This document shows positions 1-5,269 of a DNA stretch of 5,269 bases, one piece after another. The notes beneath the pieces were generated by a model. That model was not told the origin of the DNA and searched no databases. It was given only the letters and a program-made list of their open reading frames with translations. The DNA is from Oscillospiraceae bacterium. Its GTDB lineage: Bacteria > Bacillota > Clostridia > Oscillospirales > Oscillospiraceae. Position 1 is the first letter of the stretch. Every line of letters begins with the position of its first letter. The translations under genes and the position numbers were made by a program. The DNA is taken from assembly GCA_031272845.1 (NCBI GenBank), contig JAISTA010000131.1, positions 1-5,269 of the forward strand. The letters run 5' to 3'.

Positions 1-1166
1 CGCGCGGCGGCCTTTTCCGTCGCTTCACGCGTTCCAAAGGAGGTCAGCCGCAGGTAACCGTCGCCGTTTTTGCCGAAGCCCTCACCCGGTGTGCCGACGA
101 TGTTCTTTTCTTTCAGCAAATAGTCGAAATACGTCCAGGAGTCCATATCATTCGGGCATTTGAGCCATATGTACGGGCTGTTTTTGCCGCCGAAATGCTT
201 TATGCCGAGGCTCGTGAGCGTTTCGGACAAAATCTCCGCGTTGCGCTGGTAATACGCGAGGTTTTCGCGGCACTGCGCGAGACCCTCAGGCGAAAACACA
301 GCCTCCGCCCCGCGCTGTGTGATGTAGCTCACGCCGTTGAACTTTGTCGTCTGACGGCGCACCCACATTTGCAGGAGCTTGCTGCCCTCGCTGTCCTCCA
401 GCTCTTGCGGCACGACCGTCCACCCCGCGCGAATGCCGGTAAAGCCCGCGAGCTTTGACAGGGAGCAAATCTCAATTGCGCAGGTTCTGCTGCCGGGAAT
501 CTCGAAGATGGATCGCGCCGCGTCCGGCTCTTTTACAAAGCCCTCATACGCCGCGTCAAACAAAATAACGCTGCCGTGCCTGTTCGCGAAATCGACCCAT
601 TCGGCAAGCTGCGCACTTGAATACACCGCGCCGGTCGGGTTGTTCGGCGAGCAGATGTATATGATGTCCGTGACAAGCTTTTCATCCGGTAGGGGAAGAA
701 AGCCGTTTTCCTCATTGCCGGAAATGTACACAATTTTGTGGCCGGACATTACGTTTGTGTCCACGTACGCGGGATACACCGGGTCGGGGATAAGCGCCGA
801 AGCCTCCGCGGAGAACAACTCAAGGATGTTGCCGAGGTCGGACTTCGCCCCGTCGCTCACGACGATTTCCGAGACGTCAACAGCAGTGCCGCGCTGCGCG
901 TAATATCCAGCAATCGCCTCGCGCAAAAAGTCATAGCCCACGCCGCCATCGTCATATCCGCGAAAGGTTTCAGCCGCGCCCATCTCTCGCGAGGCCTTTT
1001 CCATAGCCGAAACGACCGCCGGGGCAAGCGGACGCGTAACGTCTCCGATACCGAGGCGGATAATATCCGCGTTCGGGTTTGCCGTTTTGTAGGCGGAAAC
1101 CTCCTGTGCAATACGCTTGAAAAGGTAGCTCGACTTTAATTCAAAAAAATTCTTGTTTAACTTCAA
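1..1166 (-). CDS. dapL: LL-diaminopimelate aminotransferase, 3' end cut by window edge
   Basis: PLP-dependent class I/II aminotransferase that converts tetrahydrodipicolinate plus glutamate directly to LL-diaminopimelate, bypassing the succinylase and acetylase branches of lysine and peptidoglycan synthesis in the cytoplasm. I translated 388 uninterrupted codons. Landmarks are the N-terminal KLNKNFFELKSSYLF, LGIGDVT (38-44), SDGAKSD (104-110), SPNNPTG (173-179), FDAAYEGF (203-210), the PLP lysine in SLSKLAGFTGIR (K238) and GYLRLTSFG near the end. Family members are roughly 390-410 residues, so only a short C-terminal tail and the stop lie beyond the left edge. The start is TTG at 1166: it gives the expected family N-terminus and has GGGTGA five bases upstream. 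An in-frame GTG at 1175 lies inside that ribosome binding site, and no ATG is available in frame. The gene follows nadE after a 104-base gap. The family call is very secure; the start codon is an inference. Confidence 0.95.
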   Translation of the reverse strand, partial: MKLNKNFFELKSSYLFKRIAQEVSAYKTANPNADIIRLGIGDVTRPLAPAVVSAMEKASREMGAAETFRGYDDGGVGYDFLREAIAGYYAQRGTAVDVSEIVVSDGAKSDLGNILELFSAEASALIPDPVYPAYVDTNVMSGHKIVYISGNEENGFLPLPDEKLVTDIIYICSPNNPTGAVYSSAQLAEWVDFANRHGSVILFDAAYEGFVKEPDAARSIFEIPGSRTCAIEICSLSKLAGFTGIRAGWTVVPQELEDSEGSKLLQMWVRRQTTKFNGVSYITQRGAEAVFSPEGLAQCRENLAYYQRNAEILSETLTSLGIKHFGGKNSPYIWLKCPNDMDSWTYFDYLLKEKNIVGTPGEGFGKNGDGYLRLTSFGTREATEKAAA

Positions 1167-1197
1167 TATCGTCACCCTGCTTTGTGTGATTGATCAT
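1141..1197 (-). other. Possible short upstream ORF overlapping the dapL start
   Basis: An ATG at 1197 opens an 18-codon frame (MINHTKQGDDIEVKQEFF) that stops with TGA at 1141, overlapping the first 26 bases of dapL in another frame. GGAG lies five bases before its ATG, so it could be translated. No homology is recognisable. It could couple or compete with initiation at the weak TTG start of dapL, or be chance in a short leader. It is listed because it is the only ATG with a ribosome binding site in this gap. Confidence 0.2.
1172..1178 (-). promoter_or_regulatory. Ribosome binding site deciding the TTG start of dapL
   Basis: The minus strand reads AGGGTGA, then five bases (CGATA), then TTG. 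The GGTGA part matches the 3' half of the consensus AGGAGGTGA, and the spacing is right for that part. The in-frame GTG at 1175 overlaps this site and has only AGCAGG directly against it, so TTG is preferred. Confidence 0.6.
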
Positions 1198-1210
1198 TAA
1201 GGCTCCGCGT

Positions 1211-1253
1211 AAAACAACGCAAAGCGCAGTAAAGTGCTTTTTTGCGGCTTTGC
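1211..1253 (-). terminator. Imperfect inverted repeat after nadE, possible weak terminator
   Basis: On the minus strand, GCAAAGCCGC (1253-1244) can pair with GCGCTTTGC (1227-1219), giving nine base pairs with one bulged C around a 16-base A-rich loop. The stem is followed by GTTGTTTT (1218-1211). It starts 18 bases after the nadE stop. The large loop, the bulge and the interrupted T tract make it a poor intrinsic terminator, so partial readthrough into dapL is plausible. I see no convincing promoter for dapL between it and the start codon. Confidence 0.3.
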
Positions 1254-1270
1254 CTGAAAGGAAAAGCGGC

Positions 1271-1999
1271 TCAGCCAAAAGCGATCGGTAAATTTCTCTT
1301 GTGCTCGGAATCGGTGTGGAATTTCTCGATCAGCGCCTTGTTTTCCGGCGTAGCGTTTCCGTGCAGAAGATACTCGTCAAGCTCGGCGTAGGTTATGCCC
1401 ATTTCGCTCTCGTCCGTCTGTCCGTCAAACAGCGCGGCGGAGGGCGCCTTTTCTATGACGCAGGCCGGCGCCTCCAGATACCGCAGGAATTCGTAGATTT
1501 CCGTAACGGTCAGATCCGCTATCGGGTTAAAGTCGTGCGCGCCGTCGCCCCACTTTGTAAAGTAGCCCATATACGCCTCGGAGCGGTTGCCCGTTCCCGC
1601 GACAAGGCGGTTTTCGCTTGCCGCGACGGCATAGAGCGTTATCATACGCAGACGTGCGGAGGTGTTGGCGCTTGCCATGGGAGAAACAGTGGTAACCGCC
1701 GCCGCGTCCGCCAAAAACTTGTCTTTAACGCCGGCAAGTGAAATTTCGCGGACCGCAATGCCGAATTTTTCCGCGACCGCTGTTCCGTCCGCCTTGTCCA
1801 TCGAGAAATTGCGCGTTGAAATCGGCATAATGATACCGACCGTGTCAGGCACGGCCTTCTTGCAGAGGATCCCGACGAGTGCCGAGTCCTTGCCGCCGGA
1901 GTTGCCGTAGACGATGCCGGAGGCGCCTGCCGCCTGCACAGTTCTCTTAATGAAGGCGACGCGCTGTGTGAGTTCTTCCTGCCAGTTTCTGATTGCCAT
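1271..1999 (-). CDS. nadE: NAD+ synthase, ammonia-dependent type
   Basis: Catalyses the last step of NAD+ synthesis: ATP-dependent amidation of nicotinic acid adenine dinucleotide in the cytoplasm. The protein has 242 residues and consists only of the synthetase domain of the adenine nucleotide alpha hydrolase fold. It lacks the N-terminal nitrilase-type glutaminase domain, so free ammonia is the expected nitrogen donor unless a separate glutaminase helps. Visible motifs are the pyrophosphate loop SGGKDS (34-39), NTSARLRM (112-119), GTGNRSE (135-141), GYFTKWGDG (145-153), PIADLTVTEI (159-168), PSAALFDGQTDESEMG (186-201) and the C-terminal HKRNLPIA (233-240). The family's usual SGG[IV]DS has Lys in the fourth place here, a variant I recall from clostridial homologues. 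The ATG at 1999 has AGAGGT seven bases upstream. It is preceded by a 126-base gap and may be co-transcribed with the lipoprotein gene. Length and motifs indicate an intact enzyme. Confidence 0.96.
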   Translation of the reverse strand: MAIRNWQEELTQRVAFIKRTVQAAGASGIVYGNSGGKDSALVGILCKKAVPDTVGIIMPISTRNFSMDKADGTAVAEKFGIAVREISLAGVKDKFLADAAAVTTVSPMASANTSARLRMITLYAVAASENRLVAGTGNRSEAYMGYFTKWGDGAHDFNPIADLTVTEIYEFLRYLEAPACVIEKAPSAALFDGQTDESEMGITYAELDEYLLHGNATPENKALIEKFHTDSEHKRNLPIAFG

Positions 2000-2006
2000 T
2001 TTGTTT

Positions 2007-2012
2007 ACCTCT
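2007..2012 (-). promoter_or_regulatory. Ribosome binding site of nadE
   Basis: The minus strand shows AGAGGT seven bases before the ATG at 1999. It confirms the chosen start, which also places the SGGKDS loop at the usual distance from the N-terminus. Confidence 0.7.
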
Positions 2013-2069
2013 TGTGTTGTGTTTTGGAAATCGGTGCGCCGCCCTAACGCCCCGGATATTGTGATGTCT

Positions 2070-2090
2070 GCACGCGCGGCTGGCGCGGGC
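2070..2090 (-). other. GC-rich hairpin in the gap upstream of nadE
   Basis: On the minus strand CGCGC (2087-2083) pairs with GCGCG (2077-2073) around a five-base loop. Two further outer pairs follow after a single C-T mismatch, giving seven pairs in all. No T tract follows, so it does not look like a leftward intrinsic terminator. It could be an RNA-stabilising or processing element between the lipoprotein gene and nadE. A weak promoter-like pair lies just upstream of it (TTGAAT at 2121-2116, TAAATA at 2097-2092, spacer 18), which would place the hairpin in the nadE leader. I saw no recognisable NAD-related riboswitch or operator. Confidence 0.35.
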
Positions 2091-2125
2091 TTATTTACGT
2101 GAGCACATTAGTATCATTCAAAAAA

Positions 2126-2554
2126 TTATTTGGCATTGACGAAGTCATATGTCTCGTCCCAAAAGCTCATTGCTTTAGTATTGGAATCATAGGTGACGAC
2201 TATACCGGAGCCCGACTCTATATCAATATGCAACTCGTATTTGCCGTCAGCGGCTTCGACCGTAAACGACAAACTGTCACCGTTTATGGCGACCTCTACG
2301 GCTTCCAGCGCCTCCTGCGAAAAGCTGTCCGGGATGTCTGATTCCAATATACCCCACATTGCGATAAACCGTTCTTTATCCACGCCCTCAAAATGCACGC
2401 GGTCTTCGCTTTCGACTGCTATTGTTTGAATGAGCGGGCTTGCGGAGGTATTTGAATAAGACCCCGCCGGGATTTTGACGCTGCCGGGTTTGCAGCCGGT
2501 CAAAAAAACGCAAGCGGCGGCGGACATCAAAAAAGCAAGCCTTAATCTCTTCAT
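2126..2554 (-). CDS. Predicted lipoprotein of unknown function
   Basis: A 142-residue protein with a clear lipoprotein signal peptide: the basic start MKRLR, a hydrophobic stretch (about 6-18), and the lipobox LTGC with the acylated cysteine at C21. It should be exported by Sec, processed by Lgt and LspA, and anchored to the outer face of the membrane. The mature part (about 122 residues) begins KPGSVKIPAGSYSNT and looks like alternating beta strands (HIDIESGSGIVVTYD near the end). It is acidic overall, with many Asp and Glu, and has no further membrane segment. I recognise no family. The ATG overlaps the last base of the dapF stop (TAATG), with AGGG four bases upstream, so translation is probably coupled to dapF. 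The GSYSN start resembles small extracytoplasmic beta-barrel or solute-sensing lipoproteins, but that is only a guess. The DNA is somewhat less GC-rich than its neighbours. Confidence 0.85.
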   Translation of the reverse strand: MKRLRLAFLMSAAACVFLTGCKPGSVKIPAGSYSNTSASPLIQTIAVESEDRVHFEGVDKERFIAMWGILESDIPDSFSQEALEAVEVAINGDSLSFTVEAADGKYELHIDIESGSGIVVTYDSNTKAMSFWDETYDFVNAK

Positions 2555-3405
2555 TATACCCTGATCACACCGTCGAATACCTTAACGCAGTTGCCGGTCA
2601 TATACACTGTGCCGTCCTCGGCGTAATTTATTGTCAGCTCGCCGCCGGGGGAGATTACCTTAATGTCCGTGCCGTGCTTTGCGTGTCCGTTAAGCACGGC
2701 CGCGACGGCGCTGGCGCACATACCCGTTCCGCAGGCCAGAGTTTCGCCTGTGCCGCGCTCCCAAACGCGCAGCTTCAGCGTCTTTTCATCGATAACCTTG
2801 ACAAATTCGGTGTTTACCCGATTGGGGAATATCGCGTCATTTTCAAACAGCGGACCGATAACGGGCAGGTTCAGCCGCTCCGGCGTGCTGCAGAAAACAA
2901 CGCAGTGCGGGTTGCCCATGGATACGCAGGTGATGTCGTAGTCGCCTCCGGCAATGCGCGCCGGGCGCGAGACGACTGCGTCTCCGTCCAGCGAAACGGG
3001 AATGTCCTTCGGCGCGAGAATCGCCTTGCCCATATTGACGCGCGCCTCCACGACCTCGCCGTTTTGCGTGACAAGCTCCAGCTCGCGGTCTCCGCTCATG
3101 GTCTGTATCGTCATGCGCTGCTTGTTAACTAAGCCGTTGTCGTACAAAAACTTTGCGACGCAGCGAATCGCATTGCCGCACATCGCGCCCTCCGAGCCGT
3201 CCGCGTTGAACATACGCATACGCGCGTCGGCGGCAGACCCCGCGTCCGCACGCAGTATCAGAACAACGCCGTCTCCGCCGATTCCGTAATGGCGGTCGGC
3301 AAGGATAACGGACAGGCTTTCCGGGCAGTTAATGTCCATATCCCAGCTGTCTATGTAGATATAGTCGTTGCCCGCGCCGTGCATTTTCGTGAATTTCAGC
3401 TCCAT
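2554..3405 (-). CDS. dapF: Diaminopimelate epimerase, C-terminal portion of the fusion and possibly also made from its own start
   Basis: Cofactor-independent epimerase converting LL- to meso-diaminopimelate, the precursor of lysine and of the peptidoglycan cross-link. Counted from the ATG at 3405 it has 283 residues, the full family length. Motifs are FTKMHGAGND (5-14), RHYGIGGDG (38-46), the first catalytic cysteine in NADGSEGAMCGNAIRC (C76), MGNPH (163-167), RVNTEF (196-201) and the second catalytic cysteine in ERGTGETLACGTG (C225). Both two-base active-site cysteines are therefore present and the enzyme should be active. The ATG has AGGAG seven bases upstream, so independent initiation is plausible even though the frame is continuous with CarB. 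The substrate is the product of DapL, encoded at the other end of the window. It overlaps the following lipoprotein gene by one base. Confidence 0.95.
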   Translation of the reverse strand: MELKFTKMHGAGNDYIYIDSWDMDINCPESLSVILADRHYGIGGDGVVLILRADAGSAADARMRMFNADGSEGAMCGNAIRCVAKFLYDNGLVNKQRMTIQTMSGDRELELVTQNGEVVEARVNMGKAILAPKDIPVSLDGDAVVSRPARIAGGDYDITCVSMGNPHCVVFCSTPERLNLPVIGPLFENDAIFPNRVNTEFVKVIDEKTLKLRVWERGTGETLACGTGMCASAVAAVLNGHAKHGTDIKVISPGGELTINYAEDGTVYMTGNCVKVFDGVIRV

Positions 3406-5269
3406 ACGCTCGCTCCTCATATTGTTAATGTCCACAAGCTCTGTGTTTCCCTCCGTGTAGCCGGAAAGCAGACTTTCGGCAAGCGCGTCAGCCGTATCAA
3501 GGCTTGTCAGGCAGGGGATTCCGAGCGTGACGGCGCGGCGGCGCATTTTTACCGCGTCTCGCTCCGGGTCGCGCCCTTTTTCGGAGGTTGAGATAATATA
3601 TGAAATTCCGCCGTTTTCTATAACGTCCATTGTCGTGTTGCCGCCGCCGGAGCTGATTTTGTCCGCGACATTTACTGTAAGTCCCGCCGCCGTGAGCACG
3701 TTTGCCGTGCCGCTGGTTGCGTACAGGGAAAAGCCCATAGCGTCGAACTTCTTCGCTATTTTTGAGATTTCGGCCTTGTCGCGGTCGCGCACCGTAATCA
3801 GCACGCCGCCCTTTTTCTTGAGGTTATACCCCGCCGCGCAAAGTCCCTTGAACAGCGCCTCCTTTAGCGTTTTGCCGATTCCGAGAACCTCGCCGGTAGA
3901 CTTCATCTCAGGGCCGAGCTGTGTGTCAACGTCTATAAGCTTCTCGAACGAGAACACGGGCACCTTGACGCAGGTATACGGCGGTATCGGGTAAATCCCG
4001 CCGCTGTAGCCCAGGTCACGGAGCTTCATCCCCAGTGAGCACTTTGTCGCAAGCTCACACATATTCAAGCCCGTGACCTTTGACAGATACGGCACTGTGC
4101 GCGACGCGCGGGGGTTTACCTCAATGACATAAATCTCGCTGTCGAGCAAAATGTACTGGATGTTAATCAGCCCCACGGCGTTGGATGCGCGGCAGATTCT
4201 TTCCGTTTCGGTGAAAATCCGCGCGGCAAGCTCGTCCGGTATCGAGATGTTCGGATACACGGCTATACTGTCGCCGGAATGCACACCTGTGCGCTCAATG
4301 TGCTCCATAATGCCGGGGATAAGCACCTCGTCCCCGTCGCAAATCGCGTCCACCTCAATCTCACGGCCGGAAAGATACTTGTCAACCAGAACAGGCCCCG
4401 TCAGCTCGCGCGCGAGGATGATGTCCATATACTCGGCGACGTCCTCGTCGCTCCAGGCGATAATCATATTCTGCCCGCCGAGAACGTAGCTCGGCCGCAG
4501 GAGTACAGGGTACTCTAAGCTGTTTGCGGCGGCGAGAGCCTCCGCCTTTGTTGTAACGGCGTGACCTGCGGGACGCGCAAGGTTCAGCGACTCAAGCAGA
4601 GCGTCAAACCGCTCGCGATCCTCGCAAAGGTCGATTGTGTCGGCGCTCGTTCCGATGATGTTCACACCGCGCGCGGCAAGCGCGGGCGCAAGCTTTATCG
4701 CGGTGCCGCCGCCGAACGCGACGATTACGCCGAGCGGCTTTTCCGTATCGACAACGCGCATAACGTCGTCTATCGTCAGCGGCTCAAAGTACAGCCTGTC
4801 GGACGTGTCAAAGTCAGTCGAGACGGTCTCCGGGTTGTTGTTTATTATGATGACCTCGTAGCCGAGGCCGCGCAGCGTATTTGCGCAGTGAACGCACGCA
4901 TAGTCGAACTCAATGCCCTGACCGATACGAATAGGCCCCGAGCCGAGGACAATAACGCGCTCCTTTTCGGACTTTTCGGCAAAATCCTTTGCCTCGTCCT
5001 CGTCTCCGTCGGGTATCGCGTAAAAATACGGCGTTTCGGCGGAGAATTCTCCGGCGCACGTGTCAACCATTTTGTACACCGGGCGCGTGTCCGCAAAGCC
5101 GCCTGTTTCGGCGATGTTTTTCAGCTTGTGCAGGAAAAACAGGTCAATTTGCGTCAGGTCGTGCAGCTCCTGCGGTGAATGTCCGCGCACAAGCGCCTCA
5201 TACAGCGCAAAAAGCCGCTCGTCGCTCGCGAGCTTTGCGGCGGACAGCAGCGCCTCGTTTGAAAGAGCC
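2554..5269 (-). CDS. carB: Carbamoyl-phosphate synthase large subunit (C-terminal part) fused in frame to diaminopimelate epimerase; 5' end cut
   Basis: The open frame runs from the right edge without a start to TAA at 2556-2554, about 904 codons. The first part is CarB, which with CarA makes carbamoyl phosphate from glutamine, bicarbonate and two ATP for pyrimidine and arginine synthesis. About the first 420 CarB residues lie outside. Visible are the end of the oligomerisation domain (5269 to about 4957), the second ATP-grasp half (about 4956-3820) with LGSGPIRIGQGIEFDY, the LLRPSYVLGG arginine (codon at 4497), GIMEHIE and IEVNPRASRTVP (Glu at 4122, Asn at 4116, Arg at 4110), and then the MGS-like allosteric domain (about 3819-3466). 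The latter keeps the residues matching E. coli K954, T974, T977 and K993, so UMP-type regulation is plausible. CarB ends naturally at about ELVDINNM and runs through RSER into complete DapF. There is no stop between them. The canonical GGQT of the ATP-grasp half reads GGGT here. Confidence 0.93.
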   Translation of the reverse strand, partial: ALSNEALLSAAKLASDERLFALYEALVRGHSPQELHDLTQIDLFFLHKLKNIAETGGFADTRPVYKMVDTCAGEFSAETPYFYAIPDGDEDEAKDFAEKSEKERVIVLGSGPIRIGQGIEFDYACVHCANTLRGLGYEVIIINNNPETVSTDFDTSDRLYFEPLTIDDVMRVVDTEKPLGVIVAFGGGTAIKLAPALAARGVNIIGTSADTIDLCEDRERFDALLESLNLARPAGHAVTTKAEALAAANSLEYPVLLRPSYVLGGQNMIIAWSDEDVAEYMDIILARELTGPVLVDKYLSGREIEVDAICDGDEVLIPGIMEHIERTGVHSGDSIAVYPNISIPDELAARIFTETERICRASNAVGLINIQYILLDSEIYVIEVNPRASRTVPYLSKVTGLNMCELATKCSLGMKLRDLGYSGGIYPIPPYTCVKVPVFSFEKLIDVDTQLGPEMKSTGEVLGIGKTLKEALFKGLCAAGYNLKKKGGVLITVRDRDKAEISKIAKKFDAMGFSLYATSGTANVLTAAGLTVNVADKISSGGGNTTMDVIENGGISYIISTSEKGRDPERDAVKMRRRAVTLGIPCLTSLDTADALAESLLSGYTEGNTELVDINNMRSERMELKFTKMHGAGNDYIYIDSWDMDINCPESLSVILADRHYGIGGDGVVLILRADAGSAADARMRMFNADGSEGAMCGNAIRCVAKFLYDNGLVNKQRMTIQTMSGDRELELVTQNGEVVEARVNMGKAILAPKDIPVSLDGDAVVSRPARIAGGDYDITCVSMGNPHCVVFCSTPERLNLPVIGPLFENDAIFPNRVNTEFVKVIDEKTLKLRVWERGTGETLACGTGMCASAVAAVLNGHAKHGTDIKVISPGGELTINYAEDGTVYMTGNCVKVFDGVIRV
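2559..2562 (-). promoter_or_regulatory. Ribosome binding site at the dapF/lipoprotein gene overlap
   Basis: AGGG lies in the last sense codons of dapF, four bases before the lipoprotein gene ATG. The spacing is short, and the TAATG overlap suggests re-initiation by ribosomes finishing dapF. Confidence 0.45.
3413..3417 (-). promoter_or_regulatory. Ribosome binding site inside the CarB-DapF junction
   Basis: The minus strand reads AGGAG, then seven bases, then the ATG at 3405 that begins the canonical DapF N-terminus (MELKFTKM). These bases also encode the Arg-Ser of the linker. The site supports an internal start giving free DapF. It may be a relic of a separate dapF gene or still be in use. 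Confidence 0.6.

Noticed and set aside
379..903. Plus-strand open frame of 174 codons at the left end
   Set aside because: It lies opposite dapL, whose minus-strand translation is complete with all family motifs; the plus frame has no domain signature.
1173..1175. GTG as the dapL start
   Set aside because: It overlaps the ribosome binding site for TTG, has no proper site of its own, and would add three residues ahead of the usual family N-terminus.
2120..2165. Possible terminator after the lipoprotein gene (GACGA/TCGTC stem and a six-T run)
   Set aside because: The stem is only five pairs with an 11-base loop, and the T run begins about 13 bases after the stem, so it does not fit an intrinsic terminator.
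3527..3994. Plus-strand open frame opposite the CarB allosteric domain
   Set aside because: The composition looks like a shadow of the coding strand, and the minus-strand protein is clearly CarB.
4561..5178. Long plus-strand open frame (205 codons) opposite carB
   Set aside because: It is antisense to a well-conserved CarB coding region and shows no recognisable family. GC-rich third positions in the real gene explain the open antisense frame.
1..5269. A new defence, mobile or otherwise undescribed multi-gene system
   Set aside because: All genes but one are recognisable housekeeping enzymes. I found no transposase, integrase, phage gene, direct-repeat array or toxin-antitoxin pair on either strand.

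Overview
The window holds a compact run of housekeeping genes, all read leftward on the minus strand. In transcription order they are: the C-terminal two thirds of carbamoyl-phosphate synthase large subunit (CarB), joined in frame to a complete diaminopimelate epimerase (DapF); a small predicted lipoprotein of unknown function; an ammonia-dependent NAD+ synthase (NadE); and an almost complete LL-diaminopimelate aminotransferase (DapL). Both ends are cut: CarB lacks its N-terminus at the right edge, and DapL lacks its last few residues and stop at the left edge.

The protein sequences and style point to an anaerobic member of the Clostridia (Bacillota). The reasons are the DapL route to lysine and peptidoglycan, a NadE with an SGGKDS P-loop and no glutaminase domain, a typical LTGC lipobox, and strong AGGAG-type ribosome binding sites. 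The DNA is GC-rich for that group, with GC-rich third codon positions, which explains the many long antisense open frames. This placement is inference from sequence style; no database search was possible.

Layout: 2554-5269 is carB'-dapF; 2126-2554 is the lipoprotein gene, starting on the last base of the dapF stop (TAATG); 2000-2125 is a gap with a GC-rich hairpin; 1271-1999 is nadE; 1167-1270 is a gap with an imperfect inverted repeat that may be a weak terminator, plus the dapL ribosome binding site; 1-1166 is dapL, starting at TTG.

Functionally, DapL makes LL-diaminopimelate and DapF converts it to the meso form, so the cluster holds two consecutive steps of the diaminopimelate pathway, separated by the lipoprotein gene and nadE. 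CarB makes carbamoyl phosphate for pyrimidines and arginine, and NadE completes NAD+ synthesis. The most noteworthy point is the CarB-DapF fusion: no stop separates the two proteins, yet a good ribosome binding site and ATG sit at the junction, so DapF may be made both as a fusion and alone. I see no mobile element, CRISPR array, tRNA, rRNA, defence system or convincing riboswitch.
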